Numbered from the stretch's first letter, positions 26,067 through 34,116 are shown. The stretch is DNA of 39,182 nt from Lachnospiraceae bacterium (GCA_024698485.1 JAILRC010000013.1:1-39182); one strand, 5' to 3'. A program made the numbers and translations. The notes: a model not told the origin generated them from the letters alone.

Positions 26067-26550
26067 TTTCTGTCCTGTAATTTACTCCCTTTTCATCGCA
26101 CAGTTTTGTGATCCTGTGATGCAAAGCGGCGGTAGAGTAATCGTCCACTATGACCATCTCCGTGTTGTTCTCCACATGCCAGTCTATGTATTTTTCCACA
26201 GTGTCCATGTCAGCTTCGCGGTCGCTTATGAGGATCACATCATCTCTCAAAACGATGCAATGATCGGGCTGTATGATCTCATCATTTCCCTTAAGTTGTT
26301 CCTCTTCCTGCTGTTCTTCCTGTTCCTGCAGGTCTGCGTTTTGCTGCTGTCCGCCGTAAACTTTGGAATTGGCGAGATACCATATCAGATATATCATCAT
26401 TCCCACGATCACAAGAAACAGGAGTATGAATATGCCCTTGGGCAAATTTTTTAAAAATCCCGTAAGTGCGGGCACCATAGCCTTTATGAACAGGATCAGG
26501 ATCAGTGCAAGGATCACCAGAAGGATAATCGCAACAATCTTATTCATCAT
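26038..26550 (-). CDS. Two-pass membrane protein with Gln/Glu linker and ExbD/TolR-like C-terminal domain
   Basis: A 170-residue protein. It has two hydrophobic segments (about residues 3-22 and 37-58), a hydrophilic linker rich in Gln and Glu (about 65-90), and a C-terminal domain. The domain follows the pattern beta (HCIVLRDDVILISDR), helix (MDTVEKYIDWHVEN), beta (TEMVIVDDYS), helix (ALHHRITKLCDEKG), beta (VNYRTE), which is the ExbD/TolR periplasmic order. The ATG at 26550 (or 26547) overlaps the end of the ExbD-like gene; GGAG lies six bases upstream. The TTG-started extension in the ORF would lack a ribosome site. Confidence 0.72.
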   Translation of the reverse strand: MMNKIVAIILLVILALILILFIKAMVPALTGFLKNLPKGIFILLFLVIVGMMIYLIWYLANSKVYGGQQQNADLQEQEEQQEEEQLKGNDEIIQPDHCIVLRDDVILISDREADMDTVEKYIDWHVENNTEMVIVDDYSTAALHHRITKLCDEKGVNYRTENEEWIDTME

Positions 26551-27097
26551 CCGACTCCGAATAATTCTTTTCAAACTTGTCCTTAATGTTCAGGTCTTCA
26601 TACAGTGCAAGTATGGCCTGCTCGTCACGATAGAGCATCTTCTCGTCCTTTATGGCGAAAATGGTGGGCACACCGTCACTGTTACCCAGTACCCCTTCTA
26701 TATATGCACGGCATTCATCCCAGATCTTGTCTTCATTGCTGGGATTGATCTCTCTTTCCCACTGTTCCCGGGAATTGATCTCCACATGCAGGGTACGGTA
26801 TTTTCTGTTGGAAGGTCTGTAACTTGCAAAAACCGTAACGACATTTACGTAGTCATACATCTGCTCATAGGTTTCCAGCTGCTTTTGTACCGTCTCGTAA
26901 TGATCGTTGTTCTCGGCCATGGCATCCTTTGCCGTCTGCTCTATCTTTTCCGCCTCCGCAAGCTTTTCATCCGCAAGCTTGGAGTAGTTGTCCTGAAAAC
27001 TCAGCACAACGATAAGAAGGATAAAGATGACGTCCAGCAACGGGGTCAGATCTATGATGAACTGCCCCAATGTCTTAGGTTTGTTCTTCAGTATCAT
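26540..27097 (-). CDS. ExbD/TolR-family biopolymer-transport-type protein
   Basis: A 185-residue protein with a short cytoplasmic tail and a single membrane helix carrying the family motif DLTPLLDVIFILLIV (residues 16-30). D22 is in the position of the proton-conducting aspartate of ExbD and TolR. A coiled-coil segment follows (about 40-80, Ala/Glu/Lys rich), then a C-terminal domain with the ExbD order of strands and helices (LHVEINSREQWE; DKIWDECRAYIEGVL; VPTIFAIKDEKM; DEQAILALYEDLNI). It is three bases from the ExbB-like gene, and AGAGGATAA precedes the ATG. It should form the stator with that protein. Confidence 0.85.
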   Translation of the reverse strand: MILKNKPKTLGQFIIDLTPLLDVIFILLIVVLSFQDNYSKLADEKLAEAEKIEQTAKDAMAENNDHYETVQKQLETYEQMYDYVNVVTVFASYRPSNRKYRTLHVEINSREQWEREINPSNEDKIWDECRAYIEGVLGNSDGVPTIFAIKDEKMLYRDEQAILALYEDLNIKDKFEKNYSESDDE

Positions 27098-27100
27098 AGT

Positions 27101-27640
27101 TTATCCTCTGTTACCGTTTTCAGTTTCCTGGTCAAATTTGTCCTTTACCATCTGGTAATTCTGTTCAAACATTTCGAAGTAGAGTGCCTTCTTGTTGACC
27201 GACTTGCTCACCAGCACCGCATCAACCACCTTCAGTGTAATGGCTGCGATGAGGCCCCAGAATGTGGTGGACATGGAAAGCGCAAGAGCTGCTCTCATCT
27301 GATCCACATCACCCAGCTGCTGGATGAGGCCGGCAACGGTTCCCAGAATACCCAAAAGCGGGAATACGGGAATGAATTGCTCGAATATGGAATAAACAAG
27401 CTGGATCCTGTTGAAACTCTCAAGATAATCCAGTGTTTCCTCCCATGTATACACGTCGGCCTCTTTCTTGATGCCGCCTTCCGTGTATTCCTTCTTTCTG
27501 CCCTTCTTCTTGCTGTTCATGATGCCGTCAAGTTTGCCTATCTCAAATACCACCCAGGCAAATCCGATGAGCGTCAGCACTGCCAATAAGGCAATGATCC
27601 AGTTGATACACGATCCGATAAAAATTGCTAAACCTTCCAT
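27101..27640 (-). CDS. MotA/TolQ/ExbB-family proton-channel protein
   Basis: A 179-residue membrane protein with three hydrophobic segments (about residues 8-30, 88-110 and 125-145) and a charged cytoplasmic loop (KKKGRKKEYTEGGIKKE) between the first two. The family signature is PVFPLLGILGTVAGLIQQL (about 90-108), followed by STTFWGLIAAITLKVVDAVLVSK, as in TolQ and ExbB. The family forms a pentameric proton channel around a dimer of ExbD-type helices and converts proton flow to movement. In Gram-positive cells there is no outer membrane to energise, so the partner must be cell wall, surface or membrane material. AGAGGTG precedes the ATG. Confidence 0.88.
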   Translation of the reverse strand: MEGLAIFIGSCINWIIALLAVLTLIGFAWVVFEIGKLDGIMNSKKKGRKKEYTEGGIKKEADVYTWEETLDYLESFNRIQLVYSIFEQFIPVFPLLGILGTVAGLIQQLGDVDQMRAALALSMSTTFWGLIAAITLKVVDAVLVSKSVNKKALYFEMFEQNYQMVKDKFDQETENGNRG

Positions 27641-27651
27641 CTGTACACCTC

Positions 27652-28455
27652 TTATTTTTGTTTGGTTTCAGGGGATTTGATCCTCTTATTGTTCCTCACG
27701 GGAGCCATCAGTATCTTTCCCGTTCCTTCATAAACATTTACAAAGCCTTCTCCGGACACTGCCGATCCTATCAGAGTGCCCATGGATTTATCCACCGTGA
27801 ACCTGAGTTCGGGTGACCAGGCTATGGCCATATTCCCGTCTATCTTAACGGTGTCTTCCTCAAGTTCTATCTCTATCAGTTCCTCTCTCGGCACAGGGCT
27901 TTCCAGTGCCACAAGACCGTCCCCCGTCAGCGTGCAGTTGAACAAGCCTTCACCGCCCAGTATCATGGACGAGACTGTTTTTCTGCCGGTAACGCTAATG
28001 TCCGTTCCGTCTTCGCACGCCAGGAACATGCCGTCCTCGATCACCATACCGTCGGGCCAGTCTTTAAGGTCCTCCAGCAATATGTGTTTGTATGTAGGTT
28101 CAAGGACCAGCACACCGTCGCCTATATAATGGGGTTTCACCACGCTCTCGGATGTGACCACACTGCTCACAAGTTTCCTGAACAGATCACCCGCGCCCTT
28201 TACACCTGTCGTGGCTTCGACGTCGCCGATCATCATCTGCATCTCGCCGGCCTGCACAAAAACACCGTCCTTGTCCCTGATCTCCGCGATCAGCTGCCTC
28301 TTCCTGACATTCATCTCCGAGGAGAAATATGCCAGCTGTGCATCCTCCGGCGCCACAGAAACATCCTTTGCGTACTCCAGCACCGCAAAGGGGCCTTTCC
28401 GCTGTTTTATGCTTCTTTCCTCCGACGCTTCAAAAAGATTGGTCCTGAAAGACAT
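27652..28455 (-). CDS. AIM24-family (DUF124) protein
   Basis: A 267-residue soluble protein of the AIM24 family, rich in beta strands and glycine: KPHYIGDGVLVLEP, KTVSSMILGGEGLFNCTLTGDGLVALESPVP, and SGEGFVNVYEGTGKILMAPV near the C terminus. The family is a pseudo-trimeric beta-helix-like fold, named after a yeast mitochondrial protein; the bacterial role is not established. It has no signal peptide, so it is cytoplasmic. It is the first gene of the operon: its own promoter lies upstream and the ExbB-like gene starts 11 bases after its stop. AGGAGG precedes the ATG. Confidence 0.85.
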   Translation of the reverse strand: MSFRTNLFEASEERSIKQRKGPFAVLEYAKDVSVAPEDAQLAYFSSEMNVRKRQLIAEIRDKDGVFVQAGEMQMMIGDVEATTGVKGAGDLFRKLVSSVVTSESVVKPHYIGDGVLVLEPTYKHILLEDLKDWPDGMVIEDGMFLACEDGTDISVTGRKTVSSMILGGEGLFNCTLTGDGLVALESPVPREELIEIELEEDTVKIDGNMAIAWSPELRFTVDKSMGTLIGSAVSGEGFVNVYEGTGKILMAPVRNNKRIKSPETKQK

Positions 28456-28484
28456 AGGAGCACCTCCTGTCGTATACTGATCTA

Positions 28485-28513
28485 ATTTTACTCTAATGCA
28501 ACGCTGTCTGCAA
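28485..28513 (-). promoter_or_regulatory. Promoter of the AIM24-ExbB-ExbD operon
   Basis: Minus-strand TTGCAG and TAAAAT are separated by 17 bases. The start point would be near 28478, and AGGAGG lies at 28463-28468. It separates this operon from the two-component genes upstream, which end at 28524 without a clear hairpin terminator. Confidence 0.75.
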
Positions 28514-28523
28514 CATTTTTGCT

Positions 28524-29489
28524 TTAATAAAACATCACCGTAAACTTCGTCCCCTTTCCCACTTCGCTCTCCGCTTCGATCCTTCCGCCGTGGGAACCAA
28601 TGATCTGTTTTGCCATGGCAAGTCCTATGCCCACGCTGTTGGGTGATGAATTCCCCGCCTTGTAGAAACGCTCAAAAATATGGGGAAGGTGCTCCTTTTC
28701 GATTCCTTTACCGTTATCCTCAATTATGAGGGTGGTACAGAGGTTGTTTGCGGAAGCGGTAACATTTACATGTCCACCCGCTGCCGTATGCTCGATACAG
28801 TTTTTTATGATATTGGACAATGCCTCCCGAATCCAGTGGCTGTCCGCTTTTATCACGATCTCCTCCGAAACCCTGACATTTAGCTCCACTTCCGCCATTT
28901 CCGCCATCACCCCCAGCCCCTCGGAGATTTCCTCCAGGACCTCCTTAAGTCCCACGGGAGACATCTTCATTTCCAGCACTCCCGCTTCCAACTGTGAAAG
29001 GGTGAGGAGATTTCGTATGAGCCAGGTCATCTTGTTGATCTGGGAATCGATCTTCGCTGCATATTCCATCCGTTCTTCCCTTGTCACGTTCTCCCCCATC
29101 AAGAGTTCCGTCATAAGGGATATGGCCGTGAGGGGCGTCTTGAACTGGTGAGAAATGTCCGACATCATGTCGCTCATGTACTTCTTTTGTTTATGTTCCA
29201 GAGAATACTGCTCCCGAAGGATGGTCACCACCTTGTAGATCTCGCTCTGAAGGATGCCTATGCTCCCTTCCGTGAGTTCCTTCATCTCGGGCAGAGCCGC
29301 ACAGTCCTGCACCTTGGTGATGTAGTCCGTGAGTTCTCGCACATCTTTTTCCGTCTTTCTTTTTTCAAACAAGTCCGCGCACCAGAACCCCGCAAGACAC
29401 AGTCCCAGCGTTACCGCCATCACCGCCGGATCTCGGGCGATCAGGCATATGAGGAGCCCGCAGCCTGTAATTATGAGTTTTATCTTCAT
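28524..29489 (-). CDS. Membrane sensor histidine kinase of the ABC exporter operon
   Basis: A 321-residue kinase with two closely spaced N-terminal membrane segments (about residues 3-18 and 23-38) and almost no extracellular loop. This is the intramembrane-sensing type often paired with peptide-responsive ABC transporters. The H box is MMSDISHQFKTPLTA, the N box ALSNIIKNCIEHT, followed by IEDNGKGI and SVGIGLAMAKQII. The start at 29489 has GAGGAA upstream; a longer in-frame start has none. It lies 22 bases after the response regulator gene. It probably senses through the neighbouring FtsX-type permease rather than by a domain of its own. Confidence 0.92.
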   Translation of the reverse strand: MKIKLIITGCGLLICLIARDPAVMAVTLGLCLAGFWCADLFEKRKTEKDVRELTDYITKVQDCAALPEMKELTEGSIGILQSEIYKVVTILREQYSLEHKQKKYMSDMMSDISHQFKTPLTAISLMTELLMGENVTREERMEYAAKIDSQINKMTWLIRNLLTLSQLEAGVLEMKMSPVGLKEVLEEISEGLGVMAEMAEVELNVRVSEEIVIKADSHWIREALSNIIKNCIEHTAAGGHVNVTASANNLCTTLIIEDNGKGIEKEHLPHIFERFYKAGNSSPNSVGIGLAMAKQIIGSHGGRIEAESEVGKGTKFTVMFY

Positions 29490-29511
29490 CGTTTCTTCCT
29501 CAGACCGCTTT

Positions 29512-30219
29512 TCAGTCCATCCTATATCCCATGCCCCTGACCGTTGCGATAACAGGTTCGTCACCGTCCGCCTCCAGCTTTTTCCTGAGCCTTCTCACAT
29601 ACACAGTAAGGGTGTTATCATTCACAAAATCTCCTGCGCTGTCCCACATATCGTTCAGGATGTTCTGCCTTGTAAGAAGGTGGCCTCTGTTCTTAACAAA
29701 GATCAACAGCAGCCTGTATTCCACAGCCGAAAGGAAGATCTCTTCCCCGTCTCTTTTCACCTTTCCGCTCCTAATGTCAAGTTCACAGCGTCCGAAAACT
29801 TCCGTGTCCCGTTCCTGCTGAGTGTTACTCTCCGTTGCCGTTCCCGCGTTGTCGTTACTGCCGCTCCTTCTCACCACTGCCTTTATCCTGGCTATGAGTT
29901 CCCTGATGCGAAAGGGTTTTGATATGTAATCATCCGCCCCCTGTTCCAGAGCAAGAACGGTGTGGATCTCGTCATCACAGGCCGTAAGGAAGATTATGGG
30001 TACCCGGGTCTTTTCCCTTATAGCCCTGCAAACGGTGTACCCGTCCCCATCCGGCAGATTAACGTCAAGAAGGCACACCGCAAAGTGTACCTCCTCTTTG
30101 ATGGCCTCCAGGACTTCTTTCACCGTCCCGAAGGCCTCTACTTCATATTGTTCCTGGGAAAGGGCTATCTTAAGCCCCTCCACGATTATCGGATCGTCTT
30201 CGACTATTAATACTTTCAT
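29512..30219 (-). CDS. OmpR/PhoB-family response regulator
   Basis: A 235-residue regulator. The receiver (1-120) has D8/D9, phosphoacceptor D52 (LLDVNLPDGDG), T79 and K101-type lysine (YISKPF). After a Ser/Asn/Glu-rich linker, a winged-helix DNA-binding domain ends in VNDNTLTVYVRRLRKKLE and TVRGMGYR. AGGAGAT precedes the ATG. It follows the permease gene by 11 bases and precedes its kinase. It is the best candidate to bind the three TGACA repeats with 11-bp spacing at the operon promoter, which would make the system autoregulated. Confidence 0.95.
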   Translation of the reverse strand: MKVLIVEDDPIIVEGLKIALSQEQYEVEAFGTVKEVLEAIKEEVHFAVCLLDVNLPDGDGYTVCRAIREKTRVPIIFLTACDDEIHTVLALEQGADDYISKPFRIRELIARIKAVVRRSGSNDNAGTATESNTQQERDTEVFGRCELDIRSGKVKRDGEEIFLSAVEYRLLLIFVKNRGHLLTRQNILNDMWDSAGDFVNDNTLTVYVRRLRKKLEADGDEPVIATVRGMGYRMD

Positions 30220-30230
30220 ATCTCCTCTGC

Positions 30231-33173
30231 TCAGGCAGTCTCAGATCTTACCTCCTCTATCACCATTTTCCCCCGATCTCTGCCATAGCAAAGAGCCGTG
30301 AAAGAAATGAGCCCGACTATGCTTAAAACAACGGTGATAATGACCACAGAAGCGGGAATAGTGAAACTGATCCTGCCGAATCTGCCATTCAGTATCTTAT
30401 GTAAGCATACCACAAATGCCGTTGTAATAAAACACGAATACAGAAATGATTTTACGAGCAGCCATATGTTTTCTGTGAGGAGCATCCTTGACCGCTGAGC
30501 AGCGGTCATGCCCATGGAATCCAGCACCGCCAGTTCACGCTGTCTTGCAAGCCTTCTGCCCATTACGGAATTGTAAAGGTTCAAAAGACATATGACTCCC
30601 ATGAGAAGAGTGAAGCACACAGACACTATGTGCATCATGGGAACCAGCGCCCGCTTAAGATCTCCCACGCCTGTAAGCAGTGAAGCGGAATGCAGGCAGC
30701 TGTCTCCGTATTCATTTTTGATCTGAGAAAGACTTCTCACGATCTCCGTAGCGCCGGGCTCCGTACTGAAGAACAGCATACGTGAGCCTATGCCCAAGTC
30801 AACAGCTCCATCGCACTGAGCCTTGATGTACTTCAGGGTGTCTTCTCTCATGATGATCCAGACATATTCGCCCCTTAAGGTAAAAATGTCCCCAATATCA
30901 TCTTTCTTTACATAGCCCGCAAAAGTCACGGGCACTTTGAATTCTATGTAGGTTTCCGTTTCTCTATCCGCGCCTGTACTGCAGAGCTCCAGTTTTTCCC
31001 CTTTCTTCACCTTAAGGGGTTCCTTCACAACATATGACGCAAAGTCAGGTACGATACCGCTGTCAAAGGAGCGACTGTACTGATCCGTGTTAATGTAGAC
31101 CGAGTCATATGCCAGCACCGCATGTTCATCTGTGATCTTTACTCCCGCCTTATCCGCAACTCTTTTGAATTCTTCCTCCGTCAGAGTGATGATGGCAGCA
31201 GAAGGATAGGCCAAGACTTCCTCAGGCTCCAGTATCATGTTCTTCACCCATTCCGGATAGCCGTCGGGATAAAACTTTCCAATGACCGTCTCAAGGGTTT
31301 TACGGTATTCTTCGGAATGCTCCTCCATGGGGATCTTGTATTCGTACAGGTCATATTCCAACTGTATGGACTTCAGGACTTCATCGGAGTTTTCCACTTC
31401 CTCCTTTACTTTATCATATGTTTCCTCATCATATGACTCGAAAACGTAATTCATTTCCTTAAATCTTGATCCCAGAGAGAGGGACTCACTTTCAACTTTG
31501 GAAGTGAGGATGTCCGAAAAACTGCTTACCGCAAAGGCAGTGATCAGGGTAAGGGTGATGAAGGCGGATATGCTTCTGATGATACCTCTTGTGGCATGTC
31601 CGTTTCTTCTTACGGAGGCAACGGCCAAAAGAGTTTCGGCTTTACCACCTGCCATCAGCCTGAAATTTGTCCTGCATCCCCTTGCTCCGTTCTTCGCTGT
31701 GTCATCATTTCCTCTGATGCTTTCAACAGGTCCCACCTTACTGATCTTTAAAGCGGGAAGCCATGCGGAAAGCCAGACAGCAGCTGCGGAAGCAACGATC
31801 ACATAAAGGATGTTCAAAGGATTTATGATGATCCTGTATCCGATCTCATAGCTCTTATCCGCAATAACGTTGGCAACAAGCATGTTCAGGATCTCGGAAA
31901 AATGAGGATAGAGCAGCATCATTGCGATCTTTACTCCCAATATTCCAATGCCTATGCCGAGAGGCAGTGCAAAGATCAAAAGGGTGAAAACTTCATAATA
32001 AACGCTCCATCTCTTCTGCTTACGGGTAGCTCCCACGGAGGACAGCATGCCCAGATATCTGCTGCGTTCCTTGTAGGATATGCTGAAAACGTTGTATATG
32101 AGGATCAGTGAAGCAGCTGTGATGAGAACGATGAGAAAAGCCTGGATGAAGATCATCAGGAAATTGATGCTTCCGTCCCTGCCCTTGGCAGCAAAAGCCA
32201 AAAGCATCTCATTGCTCTTCACGCGGTCGTTGTCCAAAGGTATCCTGCGGCCGTCGGATGTGAGAAAGATCCTTCCCTGCTTAAGAGCTTCTTCCCTCTC
32301 TTCCTCTGTCCTAAAGTCATCGATGATCTGTAAAACAGCCTCGTAGGGATCTTCACGTGTGTTTAAGTTTTCCATTACAACCAGGTTCACGATGTCATTT
32401 TCGCCCACCGTATTTTCTCCGCAGGTAAGAGCCATGTAGCCTCCCTGACCCTTGGTCTCATAGAAAGGTGATTCCATGATGCCCACAACCGTCATGGTCT
32501 TCTTAAGACCTGTGGGCTTGTGCAGGATCTCAAACTCATCGTTGTTTTCATAGTAAGGGAAATGGTCCGGAAGAAGCGCCGTCTCTCCGTGATCGATCTT
32601 GAATCCGTCGGAGAAAAGGATGAAGCCGGGTGCTTTTCCTTCTGCAATATTCTCACGATCCTTTTCGCTTTCAAAGGCATGCATATACCTGTCAAAGGTC
32701 TCCACCGTAACAGTGTCGCCCACTTTGATATCTGCCCCGTCCTTGATGGCTCTCCTGCTTATGATGATCTCGTCGTCGTTCTCGGGGTAACGTCCCTCGA
32801 TGACTGATATGTTCATGAGATCAAAAAGTTTCTCGGAATAGGCCTTGATCTCAAGGAAAGGCGTTGCAGGGTTCGCGGACCGGTCAAACTCCGTGTAGCC
32901 CAGGCCCCTTGAGACCTCTATGCTCTTTACGGATCTGAGAGCCGCTATACGATCTGTCACTTTCTTGTTCGCATCGTACACCTGCATATGCCATTTGCCT
33001 TTTTCGGCAGCCACTGCGCTTTTCATGAACTCCATCACCGTGTCCTTACCGATGAACACCGCAGTCATGAGCACCACCATTACGAATATGCCAAGAAATG
33101 TGACAAGAGTGCGCTTCCTGTTCATTTTCATATGTGCTTTTGTAACTTTAAAGACTATATTGTTGTTTCCCAT
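30231..33173 (-). CDS. FtsX/MacB-type ABC transporter permease, large two-domain form
   Basis: A 980-residue permease with about eight membrane helices. A first helix (near residues 20-42) is followed by an extracellular domain of about 290 residues, then three helices (about 335-480). A fifth helix (near 525) is followed by a second extracellular domain of about 270 residues and three C-terminal helices. Each half carries an FtsX-like segment (YKERSRYLGMLSSVGATRKQ; ARQRELAVLDSMGMTAAQRS). Such proteins expel peptides or lipoproteins or confer antibiotic resistance by moving extracellular domains. The start at 33173 is chosen because GGGAG lies seven bases before it; ATG at 33179 and TTG at 33203 are less well placed. 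Confidence 0.92.
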   Translation of the reverse strand: MGNNNIVFKVTKAHMKMNRKRTLVTFLGIFVMVVLMTAVFIGKDTVMEFMKSAVAAEKGKWHMQVYDANKKVTDRIAALRSVKSIEVSRGLGYTEFDRSANPATPFLEIKAYSEKLFDLMNISVIEGRYPENDDEIIISRRAIKDGADIKVGDTVTVETFDRYMHAFESEKDRENIAEGKAPGFILFSDGFKIDHGETALLPDHFPYYENNDEFEILHKPTGLKKTMTVVGIMESPFYETKGQGGYMALTCGENTVGENDIVNLVVMENLNTREDPYEAVLQIIDDFRTEEEREEALKQGRIFLTSDGRRIPLDNDRVKSNEMLLAFAAKGRDGSINFLMIFIQAFLIVLITAASLILIYNVFSISYKERSRYLGMLSSVGATRKQKRWSVYYEVFTLLIFALPLGIGIGILGVKIAMMLLYPHFSEILNMLVANVIADKSYEIGYRIIINPLNILYVIVASAAAVWLSAWLPALKISKVGPVESIRGNDDTAKNGARGCRTNFRLMAGGKAETLLAVASVRRNGHATRGIIRSISAFITLTLITAFAVSSFSDILTSKVESESLSLGSRFKEMNYVFESYDEETYDKVKEEVENSDEVLKSIQLEYDLYEYKIPMEEHSEEYRKTLETVIGKFYPDGYPEWVKNMILEPEEVLAYPSAAIITLTEEEFKRVADKAGVKITDEHAVLAYDSVYINTDQYSRSFDSGIVPDFASYVVKEPLKVKKGEKLELCSTGADRETETYIEFKVPVTFAGYVKKDDIGDIFTLRGEYVWIIMREDTLKYIKAQCDGAVDLGIGSRMLFFSTEPGATEIVRSLSQIKNEYGDSCLHSASLLTGVGDLKRALVPMMHIVSVCFTLLMGVICLLNLYNSVMGRRLARQRELAVLDSMGMTAAQRSRMLLTENIWLLVKSFLYSCFITTAFVVCLHKILNGRFGRISFTIPASVVIITVVLSIVGLISFTALCYGRDRGKMVIEEVRSETA

Positions 33174-33195
33174 TTTCATTCTCCCGCTCTTAAGG

Positions 33196-33885
33196 TCACA
33201 CAAGATTTCTGACCTTTTCGTTTCTCACGATCCTGCCGTCTTCTATGCTGATCACTCTGTCCGCCTGCATGGCGATCCTTTCGTCATGGGTGATGAGGAT
33301 CAATGTCTGGTTCATGGTCCTGTTGGATTCTTTCAAAAGTTCCAGGATCTCTTCACCGGTCTTTCGATCCAGATTTCCCGTGGGTTCATCCGCAAGAAGG
33401 ATGGCGGGATGGCTGTAAAGTGCTCTTCCTATGGACACTCTCTGCTGCTGACCTCCGGAAAGCTGATTGGGAAGGTTCATACGTCTGTCGCTGAGTCCCA
33501 GATGCTCCACCACGCTGTCCAGCCTCTCCCTGTCCAGAGGTCTTCCGTCCAGCAGGTGGGGAAGAGCTATATTCTCGTCAATGTTCAGCACAGGCATCAG
33601 ATTGTAGAACTGGTAAACCAGCCCGATCTGCCTTCTTCTGAAGATGGCCAGCTTGTCCTCGCTAAGGCTGTGTATGTCCGTTCCGTCTATGAACACTTTG
33701 CCGGATGTGGGCTTGTCAACCCCGCCCAAAATGTGCAGAAGTGTGGATTTTCCGCTGCCGGAAGGTCCTATGATGGACACGAACTCGCCCTTTTCCACCG
33801 AAAAGCTGACATTGTCCAATGCCCTCACTTCCGTCTCCTTCGCCCCGTATATTTTTGATATGTTCTCACATCTTAAGATTTCCAT
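33196..33885 (-). CDS. ABC transporter ATPase, MacB/LolD/BceA class
   Basis: A 229-residue ATPase of the usual size for the FtsX-permease partners: Walker A GPSGSGKST, Q loop in YQFYNLMPVL, signature LSGGQQQR, Walker B ILLADEPTGNLD, H-loop ITHDERIA. AAGGAGAG precedes the ATG. It is first in a four-gene unit (ATPase, permease, response regulator, kinase) with gaps of 22, 11 and 22 bases. This order resembles the peptide-sensing and resistance modules of Firmicutes (Bce-like), though the permease has the two-domain form rather than the BceB one. Confidence 0.95.
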   Translation of the reverse strand: MEILRCENISKIYGAKETEVRALDNVSFSVEKGEFVSIIGPSGSGKSTLLHILGGVDKPTSGKVFIDGTDIHSLSEDKLAIFRRRQIGLVYQFYNLMPVLNIDENIALPHLLDGRPLDRERLDSVVEHLGLSDRRMNLPNQLSGGQQQRVSIGRALYSHPAILLADEPTGNLDRKTGEEILELLKESNRTMNQTLILITHDERIAMQADRVISIEDGRIVRNEKVRNLV

Positions 33886-33919
33886 GACTCTCTCCTTTTC
33901 TGTCGTTTCGCTTTCGACA

Positions 33920-33948
33920 TTGTTAACTTTACCACGTCTTCATGACAA
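33920..33948 (-). promoter_or_regulatory. Promoter of the ABC exporter / two-component operon
   Basis: Minus-strand TTGTCA and TAACAA are separated by 17 bases, ending 35 bases before the ATPase start. The -35 box is the first of three TGTCA repeats. Confidence 0.65.
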
Positions 33949-33969
33949 GGGAATGACAGGCAAGTGACA
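33943..33969 (-). promoter_or_regulatory. Three TGTCA repeats with 11-bp period, likely response-regulator operator
   Basis: TGACA (plus strand) occurs at 33943, 33954 and 33965, exactly one helical turn apart, overlapping and extending upstream of the -35 box. OmpR-family regulators commonly bind direct repeats of about this period. Confidence 0.7.
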
Positions 33970-33995
33970 GTTTAGTCACATTAGAGGGTGGTTGC

Positions 33996-34048
33996 TGTAT
34001 ACAATGGGGTCCCTCCACTGCTATGCAGCGGTCCTCCCCATTGTCATA
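33996..34048. repeat. Structured dispersed repeat, copy 2
   Basis: A 53-base element with the same ends (TGTATAC, GTCATA) and interior as 15733-15785. The outer stem ACAATGGGG/CCCCATTGT is perfect here; two of its pairs differ from copy 1 by paired changes (T-A for C-G and A-T for C-G). The inner stem is CTGC-TAT-GCAG. It directly abuts the terminator at 34048-34078. Confidence 0.8.
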
Positions 34049-34078
34049 AAAAAGTGCAGTGACAGGTTGTCACTGCAC
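34048..34078 (-). terminator. Intrinsic terminator after the small membrane-protein gene
   Basis: GTGCAGTGAC and GTCACTGCAC form a perfect 10-bp stem, followed by TTTTTT on the minus strand. Confidence 0.93.
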
Positions 34079-34116
34079 GGGGGATGCGAAGATTCTTCGC
34101 AATATATCCGTTGCAT

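Noticed and set aside
26363-27589. Plus-strand open frame of 408 codons across the ExbB/ExbD-like genes
   Set aside because: It is antisense to three genes with clear motifs, ribosome sites and tight coupling.
24550-28455. Zorya-type phage defence (ZorAB)
   Set aside because: The ExbB-like protein lacks the long C-terminal coiled coil of ZorA, no OmpA-like domain is seen in the ExbD-like protein, and there are no helicase or nuclease genes of the Zorya type.
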